64,000 nt of DNA from Chitinophaga pollutisoli (GTDB taxonomy: Bacteria > Bacteroidota > Bacteroidia > Chitinophagales > Chitinophagaceae). Positions 33,128 through 40,946 of this stretch are shown one piece after another. A model generated the notes under the pieces. That model did no database searches, was not told the DNA's origin, and was given only the letters and a program-made list of their open reading frames with translations. The position numbers and the translations under genes were made by a program. The stretch spans positions 5,300,001-5,364,000 of the forward strand of contig NZ_CP149822.1 in NCBI RefSeq assembly GCF_038396755.1, read 5' to 3'. The first letter of the stretch is position 1, and each line of letters starts with the position of its first letter.

Positions 33128-33215
33128 ATCCTTCAATCATCCTTCAGTCATCCTTCAATTAAACACCTTCAAACCTGTACCACCATTGGAGACCCTTGGA
33201 GAATCATTGAAGGAT
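33128..33215. repeat. 11-bp direct repeat array with an inverted copy, upstream of the LytTR gene
   Basis: ATCCTTCAATC, ATCCTTCAGTC and ATCCTTCAATT follow each other without gaps at 33128-33160. The exact inverted copy ATTGAAGGAT is at 33206-33215, and a second pair of direct repeats, TTGGAGA at 33186 and 33196, lies between. LytTR regulators bind direct repeats spaced by about two helical turns, so these are candidate autoregulatory sites. The gap 32874-33312 holds nothing else I can support besides the promoter element at 33259. Confidence 0.6.
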
Positions 33216-33258
33216 GGCAGTAGGATGTCAGCAGGGTTCGCGAAATGTGTTTTTTCGT

Positions 33259-33266
33259 TATATTTG
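33259..33266 (+). promoter_or_regulatory. -7 element of the LytTR gene
   Basis: TATATTTG, a perfect match to the Bacteroidota TAnnTTTG element, 47 bp before the start codon. It is followed by ATCAT, as is the copy at 33692. Confidence 0.5.
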
Positions 33267-33312
33267 ATCATAACCCCTTATCAAACAAAGCTTAACACCA
33301 AAACATATCGCT

Positions 33313-33633
33313 ATGATGCACCCACCTTTTTTTATCTGGGACGACGGGAAATTTGTAAAAATCAATCTGGCCGATATCGCGGTACTGAAAACCGAAGACA
33401 ACTATCTCCGGTTATACGCCAAAGAGGAATCTTACCTGATCCGCGCTACGCTCGACAAGACACTGAGCCAATTGCCGGAAGGCAGCTTTGTAAGGATACA
33501 TAAGTCATTTGCCGTTGCGCTTCAACACCTGGAAGCGGTGGAAAAAGAAGCGGCAATCGTGTACGGAGTTGCCTTCCCGGTTTCAAAGCGTTATTACCCC
33601 GAATTGATCAGCAGCCTGAACGTACTCGGCTGA
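33313..33633 (+). CDS. LytTR DNA-binding domain protein
   Basis: 106 residues consisting of a LytTR domain only: a short lead, then KINLADIAVLKTEDNYLRLYAKEESYLIRATLDKTLSQLPEGSFVRIHKSFAVALQHLEAV, with the characteristic FVRIHKSFAV segment (beta-strand DNA-binding motif). There is no receiver domain, so it is not a classical LytTR response regulator; free LytTR proteins act as local or autoregulators. The direct repeat array just upstream is a plausible binding site. ATG 33313 or 33316 (MM). Confidence 0.85.
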   Translation: MMHPPFFIWDDGKFVKINLADIAVLKTEDNYLRLYAKEESYLIRATLDKTLSQLPEGSFVRIHKSFAVALQHLEAVEKEAAIVYGVAFPVSKRYYPELISSLNVLG

Positions 33634-33691
33634 TCGCGTCAATAAAAAGAATGATTCCGCAAATAATACATGCATGATTCAACTTTATTTG

Positions 33692-33699
33692 TATATTTG
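33692..33699 (+). promoter_or_regulatory. -7 element upstream of the HAD gene
   Basis: TATATTTG (TAnnTTTG match), followed by ATCAT exactly as at the LytTR promoter, 154 bp before the HAD start codon, which would give a long leader. Confidence 0.4.
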
Positions 33700-33852
33700 A
33701 TCATCGGGCCATGCGCAACGCAAACCGATGTACCATGGCCTTCCTGCCTTATTCATCTCCACTTATCAAATCTGATCTCAATTTGCTTTTTAATTGCCGT
33801 ATAGCTTCGTTCCGTACGCGGGCTTTCGCGGTTCCATTTTAAAACCAAAATA

Positions 33853-34680
33853 ATGAATCAGAAAGGATTTCTCATCGACATGGACGGTGTTATTTACCGG
33901 GGCTCCGAAACCATCCCCGGTGCAGTGGAATTTATCAACAACCTGCGCAAGCAGGGTTTCCCATTTCTTTTCCTCACCAACAACAGCCAGCGCACCAACC
34001 GCGACGTGTCTTACAAACTTAGGAAACTCGGTTTCCATGTAGAAGACGACGATGTTTTCACCTGCGGCATGGCCACTGCCCGATACCTCGCTTCCCGCAC
34101 CCCGCAGGCCACGGCCTACGTGATCGGCGAAGGCGGCCTGCTGGCCGAATTGCATGCCGCCGGTTTCTCCATCGTGGATGATCACCCGGATTATGTGATC
34201 ATCGGCGAAGGCCGCACCATCATGCTCGAATCCGTCGACAAAGCCATCAATATGATCATGAACGGCGCGAAACTGATCGCCACCAACCTCGATCCCAACT
34301 GCCCCGTCGGCAACGGCAAATACCGCGCGGGCTGCGGCGCCTTCGTGGCCATGGTGGAATGCGCCACCGGCAAACAGGCCTTCAGCGTAGGGAAACCGAG
34401 CCCGGTAATGATGCGGATGGCGCGTAAAAAACTCGGCCTTTCCACCGACCAGGCCGTGATGATCGGCGATACCATGGGTACCGACATCCTCGGCGCCGGC
34501 TCCATGGGTTTCACCACCGTTCTTACTTTGTCGGGCGTCACCAAAGCGGAGGATCTCAACCATTTCAGTTACCAGCCGGATTTCGTGATCTCTTCCGTCA
34601 AAGACCTCCTCAATCCCGAATTATTCGAAAAAGTACTGCACAATAAAAAGGAACTGGTGGAAGAAATACCCTTCCCCTAA
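33853..34680 (+). CDS. HAD-IIA family phosphatase (NagD-like)
   Basis: 275 residues. Motif I GFLIDMDGVIYRG with the DxD nucleophile and acid/base, motif II FLTNNSQRT, cap domain with GEGRT and NCPVGNGKYRAGCGAFVAMVE, motif III lysine in GKPSPVMM, and motif IV MIGDTMGTDILGA. This is the C2-cap HAD-IIA class (NagD, 4-nitrophenylphosphatase, phosphoglycolate phosphatase). It hydrolyses small phosphate esters in the cytoplasm; physiological substrate unknown. Stands alone with a hairpin after it. Confidence 0.9.
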   Translation: MNQKGFLIDMDGVIYRGSETIPGAVEFINNLRKQGFPFLFLTNNSQRTNRDVSYKLRKLGFHVEDDDVFTCGMATARYLASRTPQATAYVIGEGGLLAELHAAGFSIVDDHPDYVIIGEGRTIMLESVDKAINMIMNGAKLIATNLDPNCPVGNGKYRAGCGAFVAMVECATGKQAFSVGKPSPVMMRMARKKLGLSTDQAVMIGDTMGTDILGAGSMGFTTVLTLSGVTKAEDLNHFSYQPDFVISSVKDLLNPELFEKVLHNKKELVEEIPFP

Positions 34681-34695
34681 CCGGTTGCAATAAAA

Positions 34696-34729
34696 ATGCA
34701 AAGGCTGCTATGTCGGGAAGCCTTTGCAT
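34696..34729. terminator. Hairpin between HAD gene and convergent lipoprotein gene
   Basis: ATGCAAAGGCT/AGCCTTTGCAT, 11-bp perfect stem with a 12-base loop. The T tract is poor on both sides, so termination strength is uncertain. Confidence 0.55.
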
Positions 34730-34745
34730 GCATATTCTTCTGCAC

Positions 34746-35453
34746 CTACCGTACCTGGATGCGCAATGTGCGCAGCAGCGTATCCGTATCCGTGCGCAAT
34801 GTTTTCACCTGCAACTCGAAGTCGCCCGCCAGGTGGAAGGGGTTGGTGGCGGTAACCATGGCCTGCTGGTTTTCGGTGTACGCAAACGCCGGGATCACCA
34901 GTTGCAGGGTGGTATCGAGCGACACCATGTTGAAATATACTTTCGCGGGATCGGTAACGATCCCTTTCCCCGGCGCGCGGAACAGGTCCACGGTGAACGT
35001 GAAGCTGGAAGCCGTATCGCCCACATATTGACTGGCCGATAGCAGGAAGTCGTTCGGATAGGAGCGGCCGAAAGTATACGCGGTATCGATCGTATAATAT
35101 TTTTGTACCGAAGCGCGTACCACCGCGCTGCCGATGCTGTCGCTCTTGAGGCGGACCTGCGCGTAGCCGCTGCTGTTGGCGGTTACGGTCTGGATGGTAT
35201 CGTCGTTATCGAAAGTGCCGCCTTTGACGGTGAACACGACGTCGCGCAGCAGGGAATCGGCCTCCCGGCTGATTTGCACGCCAACGAGGTAGGTGGATGT
35301 ATTATCCGCGGCAACTTCGGCCTGGGAGGTATTGGCGAAAGCGATGACGTCTTTCAGCTGCAATCCTTTCCCCAGCTGGTAATCGTCGTCTTTCTTGCTG
35401 CATCCGGAAAGCATCATGGCCGAAACGGCGGTTATGATGGCAAAGTATTTCAT
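34746..35453 (-). CDS. Uncharacterised lipoprotein with Ig-like domain
   Basis: 235 residues. Lipoprotein signal MKYFAIITAVSAMMLSGCSKKDDD (lipobox LSGC plus an acidic +2 region, as in surface-exported Bacteroidota lipoproteins). The mature part looks like two beta-sandwich domains: VIAFANTSQAEVAADNTSTYLVGVQIS through VVFTVKGGTFDNDDTIQTVTANSSGYAQVRLKSD resembles a bacterial Ig-like (Big_1/invasin type) unit, then a second one. Last gene of a three-gene unit; the gap to the upstream gene is 15 bp. Confidence 0.7.
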   Translation of the reverse strand: MKYFAIITAVSAMMLSGCSKKDDDYQLGKGLQLKDVIAFANTSQAEVAADNTSTYLVGVQISREADSLLRDVVFTVKGGTFDNDDTIQTVTANSSGYAQVRLKSDSIGSAVVRASVQKYYTIDTAYTFGRSYPNDFLLSASQYVGDTASSFTFTVDLFRAPGKGIVTDPAKVYFNMVSLDTTLQLVIPAFAYTENQQAMVTATNPFHLAGDFELQVKTLRTDTDTLLRTLRIQVR

Positions 35454-35468
35454 GAATCGTTGATTGGA

Positions 35469-35927
35469 TTATTGGTATTTGAAAATGGCACGGTCGGAAG
35501 CTGGCAGGGTAGGGAGCAGGGGAGAGCCCGGCACATAATTGCCGCGTACCTCCAGGGCTACTTCGCATCCTTCCTCGCCGGACTGGCTTTTGGTAATGAT
35601 GATGTAAACCTCCATCCAGCGGTCGTTGCTGCTTTCCGTGTCTTCGTACCAGATCAGGGATTTGGATGTGAATTCGAGGATGTACGGCAGGTTATGGGGC
35701 GCCGTTTCAAAATCATCGATCGTTAATGCTTCATCTTTTTCAGGGATGTAGATGGAAACCAGCTCCACGTCGGCGTCTTCCGATATCGTCAAATGGTAAT
35801 GTCCTTTGTTGGGGCCGGGACTGGAAAAGGATTCAGACCATTCGATTTTCAAAGGCTGGTCGGGTTTGCCGGATTTAAAACGGAACTCCACGGGGTCCAG
35901 GGTGAGGTTATTTATTTCAACTGACAT
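35469..35927 (-). CDS. Uncharacterised protein, no signal peptide
   Basis: 152 residues, acidic, beta-rich (VEFRFKSGKPDQPLKIEWSESF, HYHLTISEDADVELVSIYIPE, RWMEVYIIITKSQSGEEGCEVALEVRGNYV). No signal sequence although both neighbours are envelope proteins. Not recognised. It lies 11 bp from the upstream gene and 15 bp from the downstream one, so it belongs to the same transcript and is probably a cytoplasmic or otherwise exported partner. Confidence 0.65.
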   Translation of the reverse strand: MSVEINNLTLDPVEFRFKSGKPDQPLKIEWSESFSSPGPNKGHYHLTISEDADVELVSIYIPEKDEALTIDDFETAPHNLPYILEFTSKSLIWYEDTESSNDRWMEVYIIITKSQSGEEGCEVALEVRGNYVPGSPLLPTLPASDRAIFKYQ

Positions 35928-35938
35928 AAGGGATGAAT

Positions 35939-37675
35939 TTATGGTTTGAAGATGTTTGCGACATGACCGTTCCCGAAACTTTCGAGGAAGCTCTGAATGT
36001 TGAAGTCCAGCGAGAACGACACGAACGGCGCTGCTTTTACGTGATAATTGCTCTTGTTGGCCAGCGGATCGGTAGGATATTGATAGAAGAAATAGGCCCC
36101 GCCATTGACTTTAAAGAACGACAGCAGCCGGAACCCTACGCCTGAGATCAGTGCCATATCCTCGCTGATGATACCCCTGCGGATGCCGTCCTTTTTAATG
36201 GAAGTAAGAGATACCCCCAGGAGGAGCGAAGCCCTGGAGCCGATGACGTCGGTAAATTTGCCACGGTAATTACTGAGCGGGAGCGAAGTGTCGATGGCGC
36301 GGAAGTAAAAGTTCATCCCCGCGTAGAGGTTGAACCTGTCTACCCGTCCCACATACGCGTAACCGAGGTCGAGGGTCACGTGCATTTTGAACCTTTCTTC
36401 GAGGGATGTGGGGTAAGTGTTGCCGGTTTCTTTATAGGAGAACAGGGATTCCCCCAGTTCGACGGCGATATTCTTTTTCAGTTCGTCACGCGCTTCCAGG
36501 AGCTCGTCCAGCGGTTTGTCGATCTTCGCCTGGAATTTGCCGGCCATATCGTCCGCGATAGTGGCGATTTCGGTGCTGGAGAGGCCTTTGATCTTTTCTT
36601 TATTCAGGTCGTTTTTGAATTCAGTGGTAAAATCGAGGTCGCTTTTCGTGGCATTGAACCAATCTGTTTGCTTCATTTTCTTTTCCACGGAAGACGAGAT
36701 TTTCCCGATGGACAGGTCCTTATCCAGTACGCCTTTGCCGGCGATCTGCCGCTTGCTTTCCGTCAGGCTTCCCTGGATGAGGGCCAGCTCTTTGCGGAGG
36801 CTTTCCATTTGCGTCCCGGCTGTTGCGATCTGCTGCGCAAGCGCGGCGCTATTGTCGGTTTTGGCGGTTTCTTTCAGTCCGTCGATTTTTTGCTGCAACG
36901 CATCTATCTCGCCTTCTTTGTCGGTCACCAGTTTTGGTTTTTTCCCCGGGGAGCTGTTCAGCAGGTCGTACGCTTCGCCATAAAACCCTTCCTTATGGTG
37001 CCGCAGTTCGGCGCGGATCTGGTTGAGGGCGTTGGTGGCGTTAAGGAAACGGGTAAACTGTTCGTCGTAATTATCTCCCGACAGGGTATACTTCTCATTC
37101 ACCTTTTTGGCCGCAGCTTCCGCTGCAGTATGGATCGCCGCCATGTTTTGGGACCAGGATTTCGATCCTGCAGGTGTCAGCAACTGGGTTACGATCACCT
37201 GGTTGTTGGCTGCAATGAAGCCGTCGTCGTCCATAATCGCCTGAACAGCAGCATCGTTTTCTTCGTCGCTGAGCTCGGTGTAGGTGTTACCCGCTATCTC
37301 TACCAGGTAGCTGGCATTGGGGCGGAGGAATACCAGCACGGGGATGTTCAGGGTGTCGGAATGGCGTTCCTGCTTATCTGTTTGATAGAAGAACGTGCAG
37401 GCTTTCTTGTTCATTTGCAGCGCCTCGTCGGTCAGCGGCTCTTTTTTATTCCATTTGCCGCTGTAATTGATGCGGTTGACGTCATAGATAACGACATGGA
37501 GATCTTTCACATCGTCGGGAATGTTGACGCATTTGATGTTGAAGGGCTGGTCGAAGGGAATGGCGCCTGTTAATTCCTTTTTGGCGAAATCATACGCGAC
37601 CGTTTTCCGGTTTTGGGAATAGCTACCGGTAACACCAATGAACAGGAGTGTACAGGTAATCATTAAAAATCGCAT
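35939..37675 (-). CDS. Uncharacterised envelope protein, coiled coil plus putative beta-barrel
   Basis: 578 residues. Signal peptide MRFLMITCTLLFIGVTGSYSQ. Residues about 25-130 are beta-rich. About 180-410 are helical with heptad-like stretches (EGEIDALQQKIDGLKETAKTDN; QMESLRKELALIQGSLTESKRQI; KPLDELLEARDELKKNI). From about 430 alternating hydrophobic strands with aromatic ends (HVTLDLGYAYVGRVDRFNLYAGMNFYF, SRASLLLGVSLT, NGGAYFFYQYP, KAAPFVSFSLDFNIQSF) suggest a C-terminal outer-membrane barrel. I recognise no family. First gene of the three-gene unit. Confidence 0.7.
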   Translation of the reverse strand: MRFLMITCTLLFIGVTGSYSQNRKTVAYDFAKKELTGAIPFDQPFNIKCVNIPDDVKDLHVVIYDVNRINYSGKWNKKEPLTDEALQMNKKACTFFYQTDKQERHSDTLNIPVLVFLRPNASYLVEIAGNTYTELSDEENDAAVQAIMDDDGFIAANNQVIVTQLLTPAGSKSWSQNMAAIHTAAEAAAKKVNEKYTLSGDNYDEQFTRFLNATNALNQIRAELRHHKEGFYGEAYDLLNSSPGKKPKLVTDKEGEIDALQQKIDGLKETAKTDNSAALAQQIATAGTQMESLRKELALIQGSLTESKRQIAGKGVLDKDLSIGKISSSVEKKMKQTDWFNATKSDLDFTTEFKNDLNKEKIKGLSSTEIATIADDMAGKFQAKIDKPLDELLEARDELKKNIAVELGESLFSYKETGNTYPTSLEERFKMHVTLDLGYAYVGRVDRFNLYAGMNFYFRAIDTSLPLSNYRGKFTDVIGSRASLLLGVSLTSIKKDGIRRGIISEDMALISGVGFRLLSFFKVNGGAYFFYQYPTDPLANKSNYHVKAAPFVSFSLDFNIQSFLESFGNGHVANIFKP

Positions 37676-37937
37676 GCAGGGTATAGTTTATTTTTTGGGT
37701 TGCTTGAATACAAAGGATAATACCGGTATTGGGGCGCAATTATAGGGTAATGTCAATAAATAATACGGTTAAATTTTTATGGGGTACCGGTTAAAAAGGA
37801 GTATAAACCAAAGATAAGTAATTGGATGATATTTCAAAATTTTGCATTAGATTCGTTTCGTCAAGCCGCGCAGATCCATCGATCCCCGCGGCTTTTCTTT
37901 TCTTATCCTAAAACGATCTCATACCCTGAAACCGAAG

Positions 37938-39176
37938 ATGCAGGAAACAAAAGTTTGTATACTGGGCGCCGGCCCGGCAGGCGCTACCACGGCGCTGCAA
38001 CTGGCTTACATGGGCATTCCCTGCCTGGTGGTCGATAAGGCCGTCTTCCCCCGTGATAAAGTCTGCGGCGACGGCCTCAGCGGAAAGGTGCTCACCCAGC
38101 TCTCCCGCATCGATAAAGGCATTGCGGAGCGGTTGCAGCAGCTCGTATTCAAGGAGGACAGCTGGGGCGTCAGCTTCGTGGCCGCCAACCGTATGGGCAT
38201 CAACATCCCCTACAAACCCAATTACCAGAAACTGCCCGGCGAGCCCCGGGGATTCGTCTGCAAGCGCATCCATTTCGATAATTTCCTGGTCGATGAAATG
38301 AAACGCTGTCCGCAGATCCGACTGATAGAAGGTAAAGCCATCACAAAATACACCTTGCAGCCCGACGGCTACCTGCTGTCGGACGCCGCCGGCACCCTGC
38401 ACATCAAAGCACAGCTGGTGATCGCGGCCAACGGTGCCCATTCCGGGTTTACGAAAGAAGTCGCCAATATCCATATGGAACCGGCCCATTACGTGGCCGG
38501 CATCCGCGCATATTACACCGGCATCGGCGGCCTGCACCCCGACAATCTCATCGAACTGCATTTTCTCAAAAACGTGCTGCCCGGCTACTTCTGGATATTC
38601 CCGCTACCCAACGGCGAAGCCAATGTAGGGATCGGCATGTTGAGCAAGGTGGCGGGAAAGCGTAAAGCCAACCTGAAGCAAATGCTGCTCGACGCCGTAC
38701 AGCACGACCCCGTCATGAAGGAACGCTTTAAAAACGCTACCCTCCTGGGGAATATCGACGGCTACGGCCTGCCGCTGGGTAGCAAGAAAAGGCGGCTCTC
38801 GGGAGAAAGATACCTGCTGGTGGGCGACGCCGGCTTCCTGATAGATCCATTCACCGGCGAAGGCATCGGCAACGCCATGTACTCCGCCCGCATGGCCGCC
38901 GCCCAGGCCGCCGCTTCCATAACCGCCAACGATTACTCAGCCGCATCCCTGCAAGCTTACGACGCCGAAGTGTACCGGGTTTTGGGCCCCGAACTGACCA
39001 TGAGCACCCGGCTGCAGAGGCTCATCCGCTTCCCCTGGCTGTTTAACATGCTCATGCGCCTGAGCGCCGGCAACCAGGAATTGCAGCAACTCCTCTCCAG
39101 CATGTTCCACGAAGTCGACATCCGCAAGAAACTCGCCAGCCCGGGGTTCTACCTGCGGCTGCTGCTCAAATGGTAA
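37938..39176 (+). CDS. Geranylgeranyl-reductase-type FAD-dependent oxidoreductase
   Basis: 412 residues. N-terminal FAD dinucleotide-binding motif VCILGAGPAGATTALQLA (GxGxxG), FPRDKVCGDGLSGKVL (the DKxCGDG motif of geranylgeranyl reductase and related enzymes), and the second FAD motif GERYLLVGDAGFLIDPFTGEGIGNAM. This family reduces or oxidises isoprenoid or halogenation substrates; in Bacteroidota such genes often sit near flexirubin or carotenoid genes, but none are adjacent here, so the substrate is open. No signal peptide. Followed 58 bp later by the GH32 gene, possibly unrelated. Confidence 0.82.
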   Translation: MQETKVCILGAGPAGATTALQLAYMGIPCLVVDKAVFPRDKVCGDGLSGKVLTQLSRIDKGIAERLQQLVFKEDSWGVSFVAANRMGINIPYKPNYQKLPGEPRGFVCKRIHFDNFLVDEMKRCPQIRLIEGKAITKYTLQPDGYLLSDAAGTLHIKAQLVIAANGAHSGFTKEVANIHMEPAHYVAGIRAYYTGIGGLHPDNLIELHFLKNVLPGYFWIFPLPNGEANVGIGMLSKVAGKRKANLKQMLLDAVQHDPVMKERFKNATLLGNIDGYGLPLGSKKRRLSGERYLLVGDAGFLIDPFTGEGIGNAMYSARMAAAQAAASITANDYSAASLQAYDAEVYRVLGPELTMSTRLQRLIRFPWLFNMLMRLSAGNQELQQLLSSMFHEVDIRKKLASPGFYLRLLLKW

Positions 39177-39234
39177 ATGAGATGGAGATTGAACCCGCAT
39201 TGTATATCTTTGGATAAACAGGGTTCCACTATAT

Positions 39235-40878
39235 ATGAAAACATCACCTCGTCTAATGGCCGGCATCGCCGCACTCGGCGCCTGCCTGCAAGCTTCCGCA
39301 TCCGACACTACCATCACCGTCACCAAACGATACCTCAACCTGCCCGTTTCCCAACAAGACGAACGCGCGGTCATGACCCTGAAAGCCGCCGGGGAAGAGG
39401 AGCGCAGCTTCCGCATCCGCCTCAGCGCCACGCCCGAATATTGGGTGTTCGTAGACGTCAGCGCCTGGAAAGGGAAATCCCTCCACCTCCAGTTCAACGG
39501 TAGCGGCACGGGCATGTCAAACATCTACCAGGACGACCGCATCGCCGGGCAGGACTCCCTGTACCGGGAGCGCCGCCGCCCGCAATACCATTTCTCCTCC
39601 CGCCGCGGATGGATCAACGATCCCAACGGGCTCGTCTTCCACGACGGCGAATACCATCTCTTCTACCAGCACAATCCCTACGAACGCGAATGGGAAAACA
39701 TGTCCTGGGGCCACGCCGTGAGCAAAGACATGATTCACTGGCAAGAGCTGCCCATCGCCCTGCACCCCGACAAATCCGGCACCATGTTCTCCGGCTCCGC
39801 CGTGATCGATTACGATAATACCTCCGGCTTCGGTAAACCCGGCAACCCGGCCATGGTGGCGCTGTATACGGTCGATAGCCCCGACAGGCAAGTGCAATCC
39901 CTGGCCTACAGCCTCGACAAAGGCCGCACCTGGACCAAATTCCCCGGCAATCCCCTCATCGATTCCAAAGAGAAATGGAACAGTAAAGACACCCGCGATC
40001 CCCGGGTGCTCTGGTACGCCCCGGGCAAACACTGGGTGATGGTGCTCAACGAGCGCGACGGCCATTCTATTTATACGTCATCAAACCTGAAAGATTGGAC
40101 TTACCAGAGCCACGTCACCGGTTTCTGGGAATGCCCGGATTTATTCGAACTCCCGGTCGATGGCAACGCCGGCAATAAAAAATGGGTGATGTATGGCGCT
40201 TCCAACACGTACATGATCGGCTCGTTCGACGGTAAAACGTTCCGGCCCGAGCACGGGAAATATTACTTCTCCGCCGGTTCCATTTACGCGGCGCAGACCT
40301 TCAGCAACATCCCCGCAGCCGACGGCCGGCGGATCCAGATCGGGTGGGGGCGCATCCCGCAACAGGGCATGCCCTTCAATAACATGATGCTGCTGCCGAC
40401 CGAACTGACACTGCGCACCACCAAAGACGGTCCCCGCCTGTTCAGCTGTCCGGTGAAGGAAGTGGCGCAGCTGCTGGAGCCCGCCGGTAAATGGAAGAAC
40501 CTTTCCGCCAGCGATGCCAGCGGAAAACTCGCATCCTTCAGCCAAAACGATCAGCTGTACATCAAAACCACGATCCGCCTGTCGCATGCCACGGATGCCG
40601 GCCTTAGCCTATCTGGCCAGCGGCTTGTCTATTACGACCTTAACTTCAATATGCTTAATGGCATGTTCTATTCCCCGCAAGATATGACCAGCATGGAACT
40701 CACCGCCGAGATCTACCTTGACAGATCTTCCGTGGAAGTGTTTATCGACGGCGGTGCGTTTTCGTACTCGATGGAACGGAAACCTGACGTCGGGAACAAA
40801 GAAGGGTTCCGGTATTGGGGGAACAATATTACCATCACCTCGCTGGAGGTGTCGAAAGTGCGCGGGATCTGGCCATAG
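39235..40878 (+). CDS. GH32 fructan hydrolase (levanase/inulinase-like), exported
   Basis: 547 residues. Export signal with a possible lipobox (LGAC near residue 14-17) or signal peptidase I site (ASA). An N-terminal beta domain (about 25-110) of the type preceding Bacteroidota levanases, then the GH32 five-bladed propeller: WINDPNG with nucleophile Asp129, WENMSWGHAVSKD, RDPRV with transition-state stabiliser Asp255, ECPDLF with acid/base Glu299, and a C-terminal beta-sandwich with DRSSVEVFIDGG. Releases fructose from levan, inulin or sucrose-type substrates. No SusCD pair, fructokinase or fructose transporter is adjacent, unlike the Bacteroides levan locus. Confidence 0.92.
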   Translation: MKTSPRLMAGIAALGACLQASASDTTITVTKRYLNLPVSQQDERAVMTLKAAGEEERSFRIRLSATPEYWVFVDVSAWKGKSLHLQFNGSGTGMSNIYQDDRIAGQDSLYRERRRPQYHFSSRRGWINDPNGLVFHDGEYHLFYQHNPYEREWENMSWGHAVSKDMIHWQELPIALHPDKSGTMFSGSAVIDYDNTSGFGKPGNPAMVALYTVDSPDRQVQSLAYSLDKGRTWTKFPGNPLIDSKEKWNSKDTRDPRVLWYAPGKHWVMVLNERDGHSIYTSSNLKDWTYQSHVTGFWECPDLFELPVDGNAGNKKWVMYGASNTYMIGSFDGKTFRPEHGKYYFSAGSIYAAQTFSNIPAADGRRIQIGWGRIPQQGMPFNNMMLLPTELTLRTTKDGPRLFSCPVKEVAQLLEPAGKWKNLSASDASGKLASFSQNDQLYIKTTIRLSHATDAGLSLSGQRLVYYDLNFNMLNGMFYSPQDMTSMELTAEIYLDRSSVEVFIDGGAFSYSMERKPDVGNKEGFRYWGNNITITSLEVSKVRGIWP

Positions 40879-40898
40879 ACCCGTCGCATGCACGAAAA

Positions 40899-40930
40899 AG
40901 CCCGCTACCATTGGATAGCGGGCTTTTTTT
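40899..40930. terminator. Bidirectional terminator between GH32 and TonB receptor genes
   Basis: AGCCCGCTA/TAGCGGGCT stem, A-run before and T-run after, between two convergent genes. Confidence 0.85.
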
Positions 40931-40946
40931 ATGGTAAAGATGATGG

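Noticed and set aside
33128..33160. Short tandem repeats that could be mistaken for a CRISPR array.
   Set aside because: Units are 11 bp without spacers and no cas gene is present.
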